NCBI RefSeq assembly: GCF_002847285.1
Contig: NZ_CP025407.1
Span: 2,048,501 to 2,112,500, forward strand
Direction: 5' to 3'
From: Streptomyces sp. CMB-StM0423
GTDB lineage: Bacteria > Actinomycetota > Actinomycetes > Streptomycetales > Streptomycetaceae
Length of the DNA: 64,000 bases
The notes below the pieces were generated by a model. The model searched no databases and was not told the origin of the DNA. It saw only the letters and a list, made by a program, of their open reading frames with translations. Below, one piece after another: positions 29,409 to 39,000 of this stretch (its first letter is position 1; each line of letters opens with the position of its first letter). A program made the translations under genes and the position numbers.

Positions 29409-29450
29409 TCAGCCGACGCGCTGTCCAAGTACGAGAATTCGGGTGCGCAT
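29409..29450 (-). CDS. ilvB leader peptide
   Basis: 13-residue peptide MRTRILVLGQRVG with the control block Ile-Leu-Val-Leu encoded by ATT CTC GTA CTT, mostly rare codons here. It is close to the ilvB leader peptides described for Streptomyces and mycobacteria. Its 3' codons form one arm of the competing hairpin. The promoter lies immediately upstream, so the peptide mRNA is nearly leaderless. Confidence 0.88.
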   Translation of the reverse strand: MRTRILVLGQRVG

Positions 29451-29457
29451 GGACCCG

Positions 29458-29487
29458 ACCTTGCCCCCGGCGCGCCGGGGGTGTCAA
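29458..29487 (-). promoter_or_regulatory. ilvB promoter with a palindromic spacer
   Basis: On the minus strand TTGACA (29482-29487), 18-base spacer, CAAGGT (29458-29463), then 7 bases to the leader-peptide ATG. The whole spacer is a perfect palindrome, CCCCCGG-CGCG-CCGGGGG (29464-29481). It could be an operator, or the terminator of the upstream cdgF gene folded into the promoter. Confidence 0.65.
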
Positions 29488-29508
29488 GTTCGTGGAACCC
29501 GGGTCTCA

Positions 29509-32340
29509 CTATGTGAGCGCAATGGCCGAAGCGTCCTCTTCCGGCAGCGCGAACGCTCCCAGGGCCAGCGCGTCCCGTACCCGCTCCTCCTCCAGTGGTT
29601 CGCAGTAGGCCATGCCCTGCGCGTGCCGGCAGCCCAGCGCGCGCAGCACCTCGGCCTGCTCGGGCAGGTCGACTCCCTCGGCCGTCGAGTCCAGGCCCAG
29701 CTCGCCGGCGATGCCGATCATCCCCGCCGCGATGGCGCGCAGCCGGGGCGACTCGGCCAGGCCGTCGACCAGGCCCCGGTCCAGCTTGAGCACGTCCACC
29801 GGCAGCCGGCGCAGCGCGGCGATGGCGGCGTGGCCGCTGCCGAAGCCGTCGAGCGCGATGCGCACGCCGAGGCGGCGCAGCGCCACCAGGCGCCGCTCCA
29901 GCTCGTCCATGCCGACCCGGGTGTCGCTGTCGGCGACCTCGACGGTCAGCGCGCCGGGCGGCAGCCCGTGCCGCACCAGCAGGGCCTCCACCAGTTGCGG
30001 TGACATGCTCCGGTCGGTGAGCCGGGCGGCGGACATCCGTACGGTCACGGGGATGCCCATGCCCGCCTCGTACCTCTCGGCGGCCTGCTCGACCGTCGCC
30101 TCCAGCAACCAGCGCGCCAGCTCCGCGGTACGGGCCCGGTCCTGCCCGCTGCCGCGCCCGCCGGTGTCCGGCGGGCCCTGCATGAACTCGGCCGGCGTGT
30201 GCACGATGCCCTGCGCCGAGCGCCAGCGCGGCTGCGCCGACAGCGCCGCCAGCCGCCCGCTCGACAGCTCCACCACCGGCTGGTGGACGAGCGTGAACTG
30301 CCCGTCGTCCAGCGCGGAGCGCAGCCGGTTCGCCATCTCTATCCGGCGTACCACCTCGGCCTGCATCTGCGGTGCGTACAGCTCGACGCGCGCCTTGCCC
30401 GCCTGCTTGGCGCGGTACATCGCCAGGTCGGCGTTGCGCATCAGCTCCGCGGGCGTGCTGCCGGGCTCGGCGAAGGCCACGCCGATGCTGGCCGCGACCC
30501 GCACCTCGACGCCGCCCGCGGTGTACGGCTCGGAGAGCCGCACCCGCAGCCGGTCGGCGACCTCGCGGGTGCGCCGCTCGCGCCCGGCGCCGTCCGACCG
30601 GTTCTCACCCGCCGCGCCGCCGACGAGCAGCACCGCGAACTCGTCACCGCCCAGCCGGGCCGCGGAGTCCCCGGAGCGGATCGACTCCTGCAGCCGGCGG
30701 CCGGCCTGGATGAGCAGCTCGTCGCCGGCGGCGTGGCCCACGGTGTCGTTGACCGCCTTGAAGCCGTCGAGGTCGATGAAGAGCACGGCCGCGTTCGCGT
30801 CCCCGGCCCGCCGGCCGCCGAGGGCATGGCCGACGCGCTCGGTGAACAGCGCCCGGTTCGGCAGGTCGGTGAGCGCGTCGTGGGAGGCGCTGTGCTGCAA
30901 CTGCGCCTGGAGCCGGACGCGCTCGGTGACGTCCCGGGAGTTGAAGATCAGGCCGTTGTGGTGCCGGTTGACCGTCGACTCGACGTTCAGCCAGCCGTCC
31001 TCGCCGTAGCCGCCCTCGCCGCCGGCCCGGCCGCCGCGGCGGCCCCGGCCGGCCCGGAAGCGGCACTCGATGCGGATCGAGCGCGCGCCGCCGGGTGGCG
31101 CCGACAGGAACCGGCGCACCTCGTGCAGCACCCGGCCCAGGTCGTCGGGGTGGATGAGCCCGGCCAGCTCGCAGCCGACCAGCTCCTCCGGGTCCGTGCC
31201 GTAGACCCCCTGGGCGGCCGGGCTGACGTAGCGCAGCACGCCGGACGGCGCCGCGATCATGATGACGTCGCTCGAACCCTGCACGAGCGAGCGGAAGTGG
31301 TTCTCCTTCTGGGCCAGCTCCTGGGTGAGGCTGATGTTGTCCAGCAGCATGATCGCCTGGCGGACGACCAGCGCCAGCACGACCGTGCAGGCGGTCATCA
31401 GCACCACGCGGTCGACGCTGCGGCCGTCCAGCAGGTTGTACAGGATCCCCAGCGTGCAGACCCCGGCCGCGAGATACGGCGCGAGCGCGCCGATGTGGCC
31501 GGCGATGGGGCGGCCGCGCTCCTTCTGGCCGCGCTCCTCTGCCTCCTCCGCCTCCTCGGCCCTGCCGACCCAGGGGGCGTACGCGAGGAGCACCGAGCCG
31601 GCGAACCAGCCGGCGTCCAGCAACTGCCCCGAGCGGTACTGCTCCTGGAGCAGCGGCGAGGTGAACAGCGCGTCGCACAGCACCGTGAGCACCAGCGCGC
31701 CGATCGCCGTGTTGATCGCGGAGCGGCCGGCCGCGGTGCGCCGGAAGTGCAGCGCCAGCACCATGCTCACCAGCACGATGTCCAGCAGCGGGTACGCGAG
31801 CGAGAGCGCGACCCGCGGCACCGACTCGTCGTCCCCCGCGGCGTGCGCCAGGGCGAGCGTCCAGGAGATGGTGAGCAGGGAGCCGCCGATGAGCCAGGTG
31901 TCCAGGCCCAGGCAGATCCAGCCCGCTCTGCTCACCGGCCGCCGGGCGAGCACCAGCAGGCCGATGACCGCCGGCGGCGCGAAGAGCAGGAAGAAGAAGT
32001 CCGCCACGGACGCCTCGGGCAGCGGGCGCTGGAGCACGACCTCGTACCAGCCCCAGATGCCGTTGCCGATACCCGCCATGGCGGACGAGACACCGAACAT
32101 GAGCCAGGCCGGCCGAAAGCGGCCCTGGCGGATACGCGCGTAGTGGAGACACGAGAAGGCGGCCGCGAACGCCGCCGCGCTCAGCCCGAAGTCCCCCATG
32201 ATCAGGGCGACTCGGGAAGAGCCCCAGCCCAGAGCGGCACCGGTGGCATACCCCGCGCAGAGCACCGCGAGGACCAACTGGGGTACGACCCCCGCGGGCA
32301 ACGGCGGCCTGGGCACCACCGCCCCGATCGACGCGGTCAC
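29509..32340 (-). CDS. cdgF: Membrane PAS-GGDEF-EAL c-di-GMP protein (CdgF-like)
   Basis: A 943-residue protein: about ten membrane helices (to about 340), a PAS domain (FRSLVQGSSDVIMIAAPSGV, about 350-470), GGDEF and EAL. The GGDEF site is intact (ARLGGDEFAVLL; FIDLDGFKAVND), so it may make c-di-GMP. The EAL half is degenerate: the EAL triplet is replaced (LSAQPRW where EALLRW is usual) and DDFGTG reads DGFGSG, so phosphodiesterase activity is doubtful and it may only bind the nucleotide. Layout and place upstream of ilvB match what I remember of S. coelicolor CdgF. GTG start with only a GGGGGG upstream. It likely influences the developmental c-di-GMP pool. Confidence 0.88.
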   Translation of the reverse strand: MTASIGAVVPRPPLPAGVVPQLVLAVLCAGYATGAALGWGSSRVALIMGDFGLSAAAFAAAFSCLHYARIRQGRFRPAWLMFGVSSAMAGIGNGIWGWYEVVLQRPLPEASVADFFFLLFAPPAVIGLLVLARRPVSRAGWICLGLDTWLIGGSLLTISWTLALAHAAGDDESVPRVALSLAYPLLDIVLVSMVLALHFRRTAAGRSAINTAIGALVLTVLCDALFTSPLLQEQYRSGQLLDAGWFAGSVLLAYAPWVGRAEEAEEAEERGQKERGRPIAGHIGALAPYLAAGVCTLGILYNLLDGRSVDRVVLMTACTVVLALVVRQAIMLLDNISLTQELAQKENHFRSLVQGSSDVIMIAAPSGVLRYVSPAAQGVYGTDPEELVGCELAGLIHPDDLGRVLHEVRRFLSAPPGGARSIRIECRFRAGRGRRGGRAGGEGGYGEDGWLNVESTVNRHHNGLIFNSRDVTERVRLQAQLQHSASHDALTDLPNRALFTERVGHALGGRRAGDANAAVLFIDLDGFKAVNDTVGHAAGDELLIQAGRRLQESIRSGDSAARLGGDEFAVLLVGGAAGENRSDGAGRERRTREVADRLRVRLSEPYTAGGVEVRVAASIGVAFAEPGSTPAELMRNADLAMYRAKQAGKARVELYAPQMQAEVVRRIEMANRLRSALDDGQFTLVHQPVVELSSGRLAALSAQPRWRSAQGIVHTPAEFMQGPPDTGGRGSGQDRARTAELARWLLEATVEQAAERYEAGMGIPVTVRMSAARLTDRSMSPQLVEALLVRHGLPPGALTVEVADSDTRVGMDELERRLVALRRLGVRIALDGFGSGHAAIAALRRLPVDVLKLDRGLVDGLAESPRLRAIAAGMIGIAGELGLDSTAEGVDLPEQAEVLRALGCRHAQGMAYCEPLEEERVRDALALGAFALPEEDASAIALT

Positions 32341-32653
32341 CGCGCCCCCCGGCTGCCGGGAGCCGGCTCCGTCCGCGGCCGCGCCGCGACGCCGGCTCTC
32401 AAGGCCGGGAGGCGCGCGGGACTACCACGCTGCCCGCGTTCCGGAAAGGATTCCCACTTGCCGTGCATGTGCCCATCGCCCCCCTCGATATCGGTTGCGC
32501 CGCCGGCAGCGGGCCGGCCACGTTGACGTCGGGAGCAATCCCCGCTGCGGACGATACACCAGGTTCGTCACGCAGGGACATACTTCCTCTACGGAGCGTA
32601 ACTAAAACCGAGAGTTGCGCCTCAACTACGTAGAGTGTCCAAGCGGTTGTCCA
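32341..32653. other. Intergenic region upstream of cdgF
   Basis: 313 bases with no convincing gene. The part nearest the hydroxyacid dehydrogenase (about 32570-32640) is relatively AT-rich and holds AGTTG-CGCCT-CAACT (32612-32626 approximately) and CTACGTAG, so the cdgF promoter probably lies there. No promoter pair could be assigned with confidence. A 60-codon open frame on the minus strand (32399-32581) has no family signature or ribosome site. Confidence 0.4.
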
Positions 32654-33586
32654 TCAGGCAACGGCGACCACGTGCTCCACCGGTTCACCGGCGGCGAACC
32701 GCCGCAACTGGGCACGCAGCAGCCTCTCCGCACGCGGCCGGAAGGCGGACGTCGGCCCCCCGGTGTGCGGGCTGATCAGCACCCCGGGCGCGTGCCACAG
32801 CGGGTGTCCCGGCGGCAGCGGCTCGGGGTCCGTCACGTCGAGCGCTGCCCGCAGTCGGCCCGGTCCCACCTCGTCCAGCAGGGCCTTCGTGTCGACGACG
32901 GCGCCGCGGGCGACGTTCACGAGCAGCGCGCCGTCCTTCATCCGGGCCAGGAACCCGGCGTCGACCAGGCCGCGGGTGGCGTCGGTCAGCGGGGTCGTCA
33001 CGATCACCACGTCGGCGGCGGGCAGCAACTCCCGTACGCCGTCGAGGGCGTGCACAGGACCGCGTGGTGTGGTGCGCTGGGAGCGCGCGATGCGTATGAC
33101 CCGCTCGCACTCAAAGCCCGCAAGCCGGTCTTCCACCGCGCTTCCGATGGCGCCGTAGCCGAGGATCAGCACGGTCTTGTCGGCGAGCGACGGGTGGAAG
33201 CCGCCGCGCCACTCCTCCGCGTCCTGCCGGCGTACGAAGTCGGGGATGCCGCGCAGCGACGCGAGGGTGAGCGCCAGCGCCAGCTCCGCGGTCGACGCCT
33301 CGTGCACGCCGCGGGCGTTGCACAGCCGGGCCCCCGGCGGCAGCGTGGACAGCACGGGCAGGAAGTCGTCGACGCCGGCGGTGAGCGTCTGCAGCACCCG
33401 CAGCGCCGTCATCCGCGGCACCGGGTCGTGGGTGATCCGGCGCATGTAGGGGGCCACCAGGAACACGCAGTCCGCCGGGTCCGCGGGGAACTCGGGCTCG
33501 GCGTCCCAGTGGACGTAGTCGAGTTCCGGCGGCAGGCCGGTGATCTCGTCCGGCGGAATCGGCAGCCACACCTGTCCATCGCTCAT
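32654..33586 (-). CDS. D-isomer-specific 2-hydroxyacid dehydrogenase
   Basis: A 310-residue NAD(P)-dependent dehydrogenase of the phosphoglycerate/glyoxylate reductase family. Motifs: TVLILGYGAIGSAVEDRLAG (cofactor), LLVNVARGAVVDTKALLDEV (catalytic Arg), LDVTDPEPLPPGHPLW (catalytic Glu) and VLISPHTGG (catalytic His). It probably reduces small 2-oxo acids such as glyoxylate or hydroxypyruvate; there is no ACT domain, unlike SerA. The ATG at 33586 fits the family; no clear ribosome site is visible. It starts about 97 bases from the divergent aldo/keto reductase gene. Confidence 0.92.
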   Translation of the reverse strand: MSDGQVWLPIPPDEITGLPPELDYVHWDAEPEFPADPADCVFLVAPYMRRITHDPVPRMTALRVLQTLTAGVDDFLPVLSTLPPGARLCNARGVHEASTAELALALTLASLRGIPDFVRRQDAEEWRGGFHPSLADKTVLILGYGAIGSAVEDRLAGFECERVIRIARSQRTTPRGPVHALDGVRELLPAADVVIVTTPLTDATRGLVDAGFLARMKDGALLVNVARGAVVDTKALLDEVGPGRLRAALDVTDPEPLPPGHPLWHAPGVLISPHTGGPTSAFRPRAERLLRAQLRRFAAGEPVEHVVAVA

Positions 33587-33683
33587 GGACACGAGGCTAG
33601 GTGATCGGCACGGGCGCGCGGGGTGCGAGGGGGGCGTGCGGAGGCCGGAGGCCGCCGGCCGGGAGTCGGCGGCAGGGTTTAGT

Positions 33684-34685
33684 GTGCCTTGCGTGGAGCG
33701 CAGGACGATCGGGGCGGCGGCCCTGGAAGTGGGCGCGGTCGGCCTCGGCTGCATGCCGATGAGCTGGGCGTACAGCACGTCGCGGCAGCAGGGCGACGAG
33801 TCCGTACGGGCCGTGTGCGCGGCGCTCGACGCCGGCGTGAGCCTCCTCGACACCGCCGACATGTACGGGCCGTTCACCAACGAACTGCTGGTCGGCAGGG
33901 TGCTCAAGGAGCGGCGCGCGGACGCGTTCGTCTCCACCAAGGTGGGCCTCCTCGTCGGCGAGCAGCACGTCGTCGCCAACGGCCGTGCGTCGTACGTCAG
34001 ACGCGCCTGCGACGCCTCGCTGCGCCGGCTGCAGACCGACGTCATCGACCTGTACCAACTGCACCGCGAGGACCCCGAGGTGCCGGTCGAGGAGACCTGG
34101 GGCGCGATGGCGGAGCTGGTGGCGGCGGGCAAGGTGCGCTCGCTCGGGTTCTGCGCGGTCGGCGCGCGGGCGGACCGCCGGGCGGGCGGCGGGATGTACG
34201 ACGCGACGATCCGCCGGCTGGGCCGGGTGCAGCAGGTGTTCCCGGTCAGCAGCGTGCAGGCGGAGCTGTCGGTGTGGTCGCCGGAGGCGCTGGCGAGCCT
34301 GCTGCCGTGGTGCGAGGCGCGCCAGGTCGGGTTCCTCGCGGCGATGCCGCTGGGGCACGGGTTCCTCACCGGCACGCTGACGCCGGGGCAGGGCTTCGAG
34401 CCGGACGACATACGGGCCAGGCACCCGCGGTTCACCGCCGAGATGATGGCGGCGAACCAGCCGGTGGTCGCCGGGCTGCGCCGGGTCGCCGAGCGGCACG
34501 GCGCGACGCCGGCGCAGGCGGCGCTGGCCTGGGTGCTGGCGCAGGGGGCGCACGTGGTGCCGGTGCCGGGCGCGAAGCGGGCGCGGTGGTCGGTGGAGAA
34601 CGCCGCGGCGGCGGGGCTGCGGCTGGCGCCGGCGGACCTGGCGGAGATCGCGGCGCTGCCGCCGGCGCAGGGATCGTGGGAGTAG
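33684..34685 (+). CDS. Aldo/keto reductase
   Basis: A 333-residue (approximately) NADPH-dependent oxidoreductase with a TIM barrel. The catalytic tetrad is visible: Asp and Tyr in LLDTADMYGPFTNE, Lys in FVSTKVGLL, His in DLYQLHRED. NADPH-binding C-terminal region VVPVPGAKRARWSVENAAAA. Substrate unknown; close families reduce aldehydes or take part in secondary metabolism. The GTG at 33684 has AGGG 6 bases upstream; a GTG at 33693 (peptide VERRTIGAAAL) is an alternative. Divergent from the hydroxyacid dehydrogenase. Confidence 0.9.
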   Translation: MPCVERRTIGAAALEVGAVGLGCMPMSWAYSTSRQQGDESVRAVCAALDAGVSLLDTADMYGPFTNELLVGRVLKERRADAFVSTKVGLLVGEQHVVANGRASYVRRACDASLRRLQTDVIDLYQLHREDPEVPVEETWGAMAELVAAGKVRSLGFCAVGARADRRAGGGMYDATIRRLGRVQQVFPVSSVQAELSVWSPEALASLLPWCEARQVGFLAAMPLGHGFLTGTLTPGQGFEPDDIRARHPRFTAEMMAANQPVVAGLRRVAERHGATPAQAALAWVLAQGAHVVPVPGAKRARWSVENAAAAGLRLAPADLAEIAALPPAQGSWE

Positions 34686-34753
34686 GCGTACGGAAGGGTT
34701 CCGGGCCGGGGGCCGCCGGGCGGCCGGTGCGTGCGGGAGCGGGCGGGCGGGTT

Positions 34754-34782
34754 CGTACGGACGCGTGGCACTCGTCCGTACG
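34754..34782. repeat. 10-bp inverted repeat between reductase and lipoprotein genes
   Basis: CGTACGGACG and CGTCCGTACG, perfect, 9-base spacer, 69 bases after the aldo/keto reductase stop and about 90 before the next start. It could be a terminator or an operator; GGCGGG flanks both sides as a direct repeat. Confidence 0.5.
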
Positions 34783-34872
34783 GGCGGGAACGCACCACCG
34801 GCGCGCGGTGTACGCCCGGTTGTGATGTGCTGGGTACGTTCCGGCCGCCGCCCGCCGAAGGAGAACCGTCCC

Positions 34873-36021
34873 GTGAGAGCCCGCGCCCTGACCGCCGTGG
34901 CCGCCGCCGCACTCGTGCTCGCCGCCGGCTGCTCGTCGGACGACGACGCAGGCTCCGGCGGTTCCGCCGCGGAGTCCTCCGCAGCGCCCGCCGGCAGCGG
35001 CGGCGCCGCCGGCCGGGGCGAGCCGCCGCCGGCCAAGGGCTCCGCGAAGGTCGTCGGCACCGTCGCCGAGAACCTGGAGACCCCGTGGGGCCTGGCCGAG
35101 CTGCCCGGCGGCGACCTGCTGGTCTCCTCCCGCGACACCGGCACCGTCTACCACGTGGCCGCCGAGGGCGGGAAGGTCACCGAGGCGGGACAGGTGCCCG
35201 GCGTGCAGCGCGAACCGGGCAACGAGGGCGGCCTGCTGGGGCTCGCGCTCGGCGCCGACGAGATGCTCTACGCCTACCTCACCTCCGACAGCGACAACCG
35301 CATCGTGCGGATGACGTACGACTCGGACGGGCCCGAGGGCAACCGGCTGGGCGCGCCGGACACCGTCTTCCGCGGCATCCCCAAGGGCGGCCGGCACAAC
35401 GGCGGGCGGATCGCGTTCGGCCCGGACAAGATGCTCTACGTGGGCACCGGCGAAGCCGGCGACCCGCCCCTGGCGCAGGACAAGGATTCGCTGGGCGGCA
35501 AGATCCTGCGGATGACGCCCGAGGGCGAGCCGGCGCGCGGCAACCCGGAGGCGGGCTCGGTGGTGTACTCGTACGGCCACCGCAACGTGCAGGGGCTGGC
35601 CTGGGACGACGACAAGCGGCTGTGGGCGGCGGAGTTCGGCGACCGGAAGTGGGACGAGCTGAACCTCATCGAGCCGGGGAAGAACTACGGCTGGCCGGAG
35701 GTCGAGGGCAAGGAGAACCGGAAGGGCTTCGTCGACCCCGTCGTGCAGTGGCCCACCCCGGACGCCTCGCCGAGCGGCATCGCGTTCGCGGACGGGTCGA
35801 TCTGGATGGCGTCCCTGCGCGGCGAGCGGCTGTGGCGGATCCCGCTGGACGGCACGAAGGCGGCGGCGGACCCGCAGGCGTTCTTCGACGGCAAGTACGG
35901 GCGGCTGCGCACGGTGCAGCGGGCGTCGGACGGCGATCTGCTGCTGATGACCAACGAGACGGACCTGCGCGGCACGCCGGAGAAGGGCGACGACCGCATC
36001 CTGCGTCTTGAGGTCAGCTAG
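34873..36021 (+). CDS. Sorbosone/glucose dehydrogenase-like lipoprotein (PQQ beta-propeller)
   Basis: A 382-residue exported lipoprotein: signal [18 protein letters not shown] then lipobox Cys. A Ser/Gly/Ala-rich linker and a six-bladed propeller of the soluble glucose/sorbosone dehydrogenase family follow. Family motifs: NEGGLLGLAL, PKGGRHNGGRIAFGPDKMLY (the PQQ-region His in RHNGG), YGHRNVQGLAWD and NLIEPGKNYGWPEVEG. It should oxidise sugars or similar compounds outside the membrane if PQQ is available; cofactor use is inferred from the family. AAGGAG lies 9 bases before the GTG start. Monocistronic, ends facing LAL gene 1. Confidence 0.92.
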   Translation: MRARALTAVAAAALVLAAGCSSDDDAGSGGSAAESSAAPAGSGGAAGRGEPPPAKGSAKVVGTVAENLETPWGLAELPGGDLLVSSRDTGTVYHVAAEGGKVTEAGQVPGVQREPGNEGGLLGLALGADEMLYAYLTSDSDNRIVRMTYDSDGPEGNRLGAPDTVFRGIPKGGRHNGGRIAFGPDKMLYVGTGEAGDPPLAQDKDSLGGKILRMTPEGEPARGNPEAGSVVYSYGHRNVQGLAWDDDKRLWAAEFGDRKWDELNLIEPGKNYGWPEVEGKENRKGFVDPVVQWPTPDASPSGIAFADGSIWMASLRGERLWRIPLDGTKAAADPQAFFDGKYGRLRTVQRASDGDLLLMTNETDLRGTPEKGDDRILRLEVS

Positions 36022-36026
36022 AAGAC

Positions 36027-36044
36027 GTACGCCAGGGGGCGTAC
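36027..36044. terminator. Terminator between convergent genes
   Basis: GTACGCC-AGGG-GGCGTAC, 7-bp stem, directly after the stop of the dehydrogenase lipoprotein and facing LAL gene 1. Confidence 0.55.
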
Positions 36045-36072
36045 ACAGGCGTGCGGGCTGAGGCGCAGGGAC

Positions 36073-39000
36073 TCACCCGCCGTCGAACAGCCGCAGCCGG
36101 TGCGCCACCGCCGCCGCCTCGCCCCGCGCCGCCACCCCCAGCTTCGCCAGGATGTGGGACACGTGCACGCTCGCCGTCTTCGGCGAGATGAACAGCTCTT
36201 CCGCGATTTGCCTGTTGCTCCGCCCCGCCGCCACCAGCCGCAGCACGTCCGCCTCACGCGCCGTCAGCCCCAGCGACTCCGCCGGATCCTCCGGTTCCGC
36301 CGGGGCGGCGGCCGCGGTCAGGGCGATCCGGGCGCGGGCCGCCAGGGCCTCCGCGTCGCGGACGAGTCCGGCCGCGCCGAGGTCCCTCGCCGCGCCGTAC
36401 GCGAGCCGCAGCGCCCGTGCCGCGCCGTCCCGGGCGACGGCCGTGGCCTGGCCGCTCGCGAGCGCCGACTCCGCCCAGCGGTAGCGGGTCACGGCCTGCT
36501 CGAACGGCCACTCCAGGTCCGCCCACGCCGCCTCGGCCGCCGCCCAGCGCGCCGTCGCGTCGCGGCCCTCGGCCGCGCACAGCTCCGCCTCCGTCATCAG
36601 CCCCTGCGCCTCCCATGGCGGCGCGAACCGCGGCAGGTTGCGCATCGCCGCGCGGATCGCGGCCAGCGCCGCGGGCCGCCCGGTCTCGGCCGCGGGCAGG
36701 CCGCGCAGCCGGGCCTCGGCGGCGGCCGTGGCGTACAGCAGCGGCCAGGCGTAACGCTGCATGCCCAGCCGCAGGCCGTCGCCGACGGCCTGCCCGAACG
36801 CGGCGCGCACCTCGGCGACCCGGCCCTGGGCGGCGGCGAGGCGGATCGTCATCTCGGCCCGCGGCAGCTCGTACTGCGGCTGCCGGTCGTTGCCGAACTC
36901 GTCCCGGGCCGCGGCGAGTTCGCCGTGCACGGCGGCGTGGTCCCCGCGCAGCAGCGCCAGCAGCGCCCGGTCGAGCAGCGCGCTGCCGCGCAACTGCGTG
37001 CTGCGCGCGGTGCGGAACTGCGCGTCCATGGCCTCCCCGGCCTCGGCCCAGCGGCCCAGCGACAGCAGCGCGTTGGCGCGGTTGCCGTGGCTGAGCGAGA
37101 GGAAGGTGGCCAGCCCGGAGTCGGCCAGCATCTCGACCGCCTCGTCGGCCGCGGCCACCGACTCCGCGGACCTGCCGACGCCTTCGAGGGCCGAGGGCAG
37201 GTTCGCGTACGCCCGGGCCGCGGCCACCATGAGGCCGTCGGCCACCGCCCGTTCCCGTACCGCGTGGAACTCCGCGATGCCGCCCTCGACATCGCCGGAG
37301 TCGACCATCATCCAGGCCCGCGGGATGCGCACGGTCAGCTCGGTCTCCTCGGCGCCGACCAGCCGGGCGAGCTGCACGGCGCGCTCCGCGGCCTCGATCG
37401 CGCCGCCGCCGGGGGTGTGCATCGCCTGCCAGTTGGCGACCTCGGCGAGCACCTGCGCGTGCACCGGCGACGGCGGCAGGCCGCGGACCAGCTCCTGCGC
37501 CCGGTCCAGGTCCGCCCAGCCGTCGCCGCGGCCGAGGCCCTGGATGCAGCGGGCGCGCTCGACGCGGAACCACGCGGCGCGCAGCGGCGCACGGGTGCCG
37601 AGCAGCCGCAGCGCCCGGTCGCCGAGCGTGAGGGCCCGGCCGAACGCGGACGCCAGCCGGGCCGCGAACACCGTCTCGGCCAGCAGGTCGGCGAACTCGG
37701 GCTCCCCCGCCCGCGGGTAGGCGCCGCCGGAGTCCGGCACGGTACGGGACCCGGGCGGCGCCTCGTCCCACAGTGCGACGGCCCGCTCCAGCAGGGCGAG
37801 CTGGTCGGCGAAGGCGTGCCGGGCGCGGGCGTCCGCGGCGGCGGCGAGGACGGCGGGCAGGGCGCGGGCGGGGTCGCCGGCGAGGTACCAGTAGCCGGCC
37901 AGCCGCGCGGGGCGCTCGTCGGCCGGTACGAGGGCGGGGTCGGCCTCCAGCGCCTCGGCGAAGCGGCGGCTGAGGCGGGCGCGTTCGCCGGGCAGCAGGT
38001 CGTCGGAGACGGCCTCGCGCATGAGGGCGTGCCGGAAGCGGTACGCGTCGACCCGCTCGTCCGCGGGGAGCAGCACCCCGGCGCCGATGGCGGTGCGCAG
38101 CGCGTCGAACAGGGCGTCCTCGCCGAGCCCGGAGACGGCGGCGAGCAGCGCGGTGTCGACGCGGTCGCCGCCGACCGCGGCCAGCGCGACGATCCGGCGG
38201 GCGGGATCCGGCAGCGCCTCGGCCCGTACGAGCAGCAGGTCGCGCAGCGACTCGCCGATCCCGCCCGCGGGGCGCCCGGCGACCGCGCCGCGCGTACCGG
38301 TGCCGATGCCCGCGGCCAGCTCCTCGACGAAGAACGCGTTGCCGTCCGAGCGCCCGTAGACCTCCGCCACCAGGTCCTCCGGCGGCTCGCCGCCGCGCAG
38401 CCCGGCGAGCTGGCTGCGCACCTCGTCGCGGCTGAAGCGGGCCAGCTCGAAGCGGCGGACGCCGCGCAGCCGGTCCAGCTCGGCGAGGCCGGGGCGCAGC
38501 GGGTGGCGGCGGTGCAGGTCGTCGGAGCGGTAGGTGGCGACGACGAGCAGCCGGGCTGCCTGGACGGAGCGCAGCAGGTAGCCGAGGAGTTCGCGGGTGG
38601 AGTTGTCGGCCCAGTGCAGGTCCTCGACGACCAGCACGAGCACCCGCTCGCCGGCCAGCTTCTCCAGCATCCGGGCGGCCAGCTCGTACAGCCGCGCCCG
38701 CCCGGCCTCGCCCTGGGCGGCCGCCGGCAGGCCGGGGATCGGCCCCAGCTCGGGCAGCAGCCGGGCCAGCTCGCCCTGCTGCCCGGCGACGGCCTCGTCC
38801 AGCCGGTCGCCGAGGCGGCGGCGCAGGGCGCGCAGCGCGGTGGAGAAGGGCGCGAAGGGGAGGCCGTCGGCGCCGGACTCGATGCAGTTGCCGACGGCGG
38901 TGACGGCGCCCGCGGCCTCGGCGCGCGCCAGGAACTCCTCCACCAGACGGGACTTGCCGACGCCCGCCTCGCCGCCGACGAGCACGGCGCACGGCTCCCC

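Noticed and set aside
32399..32581. 60-residue minus-strand frame upstream of cdgF
   Set aside because: No ribosome site, no family signature, and it sits in the presumed cdgF promoter region.
32626..32640. BldD-like box near CTACGTAGAGTG upstream of cdgF
   Set aside because: Only about 6 of 9 fixed positions match the consensus as I remember it; too weak to call without a scoring matrix.
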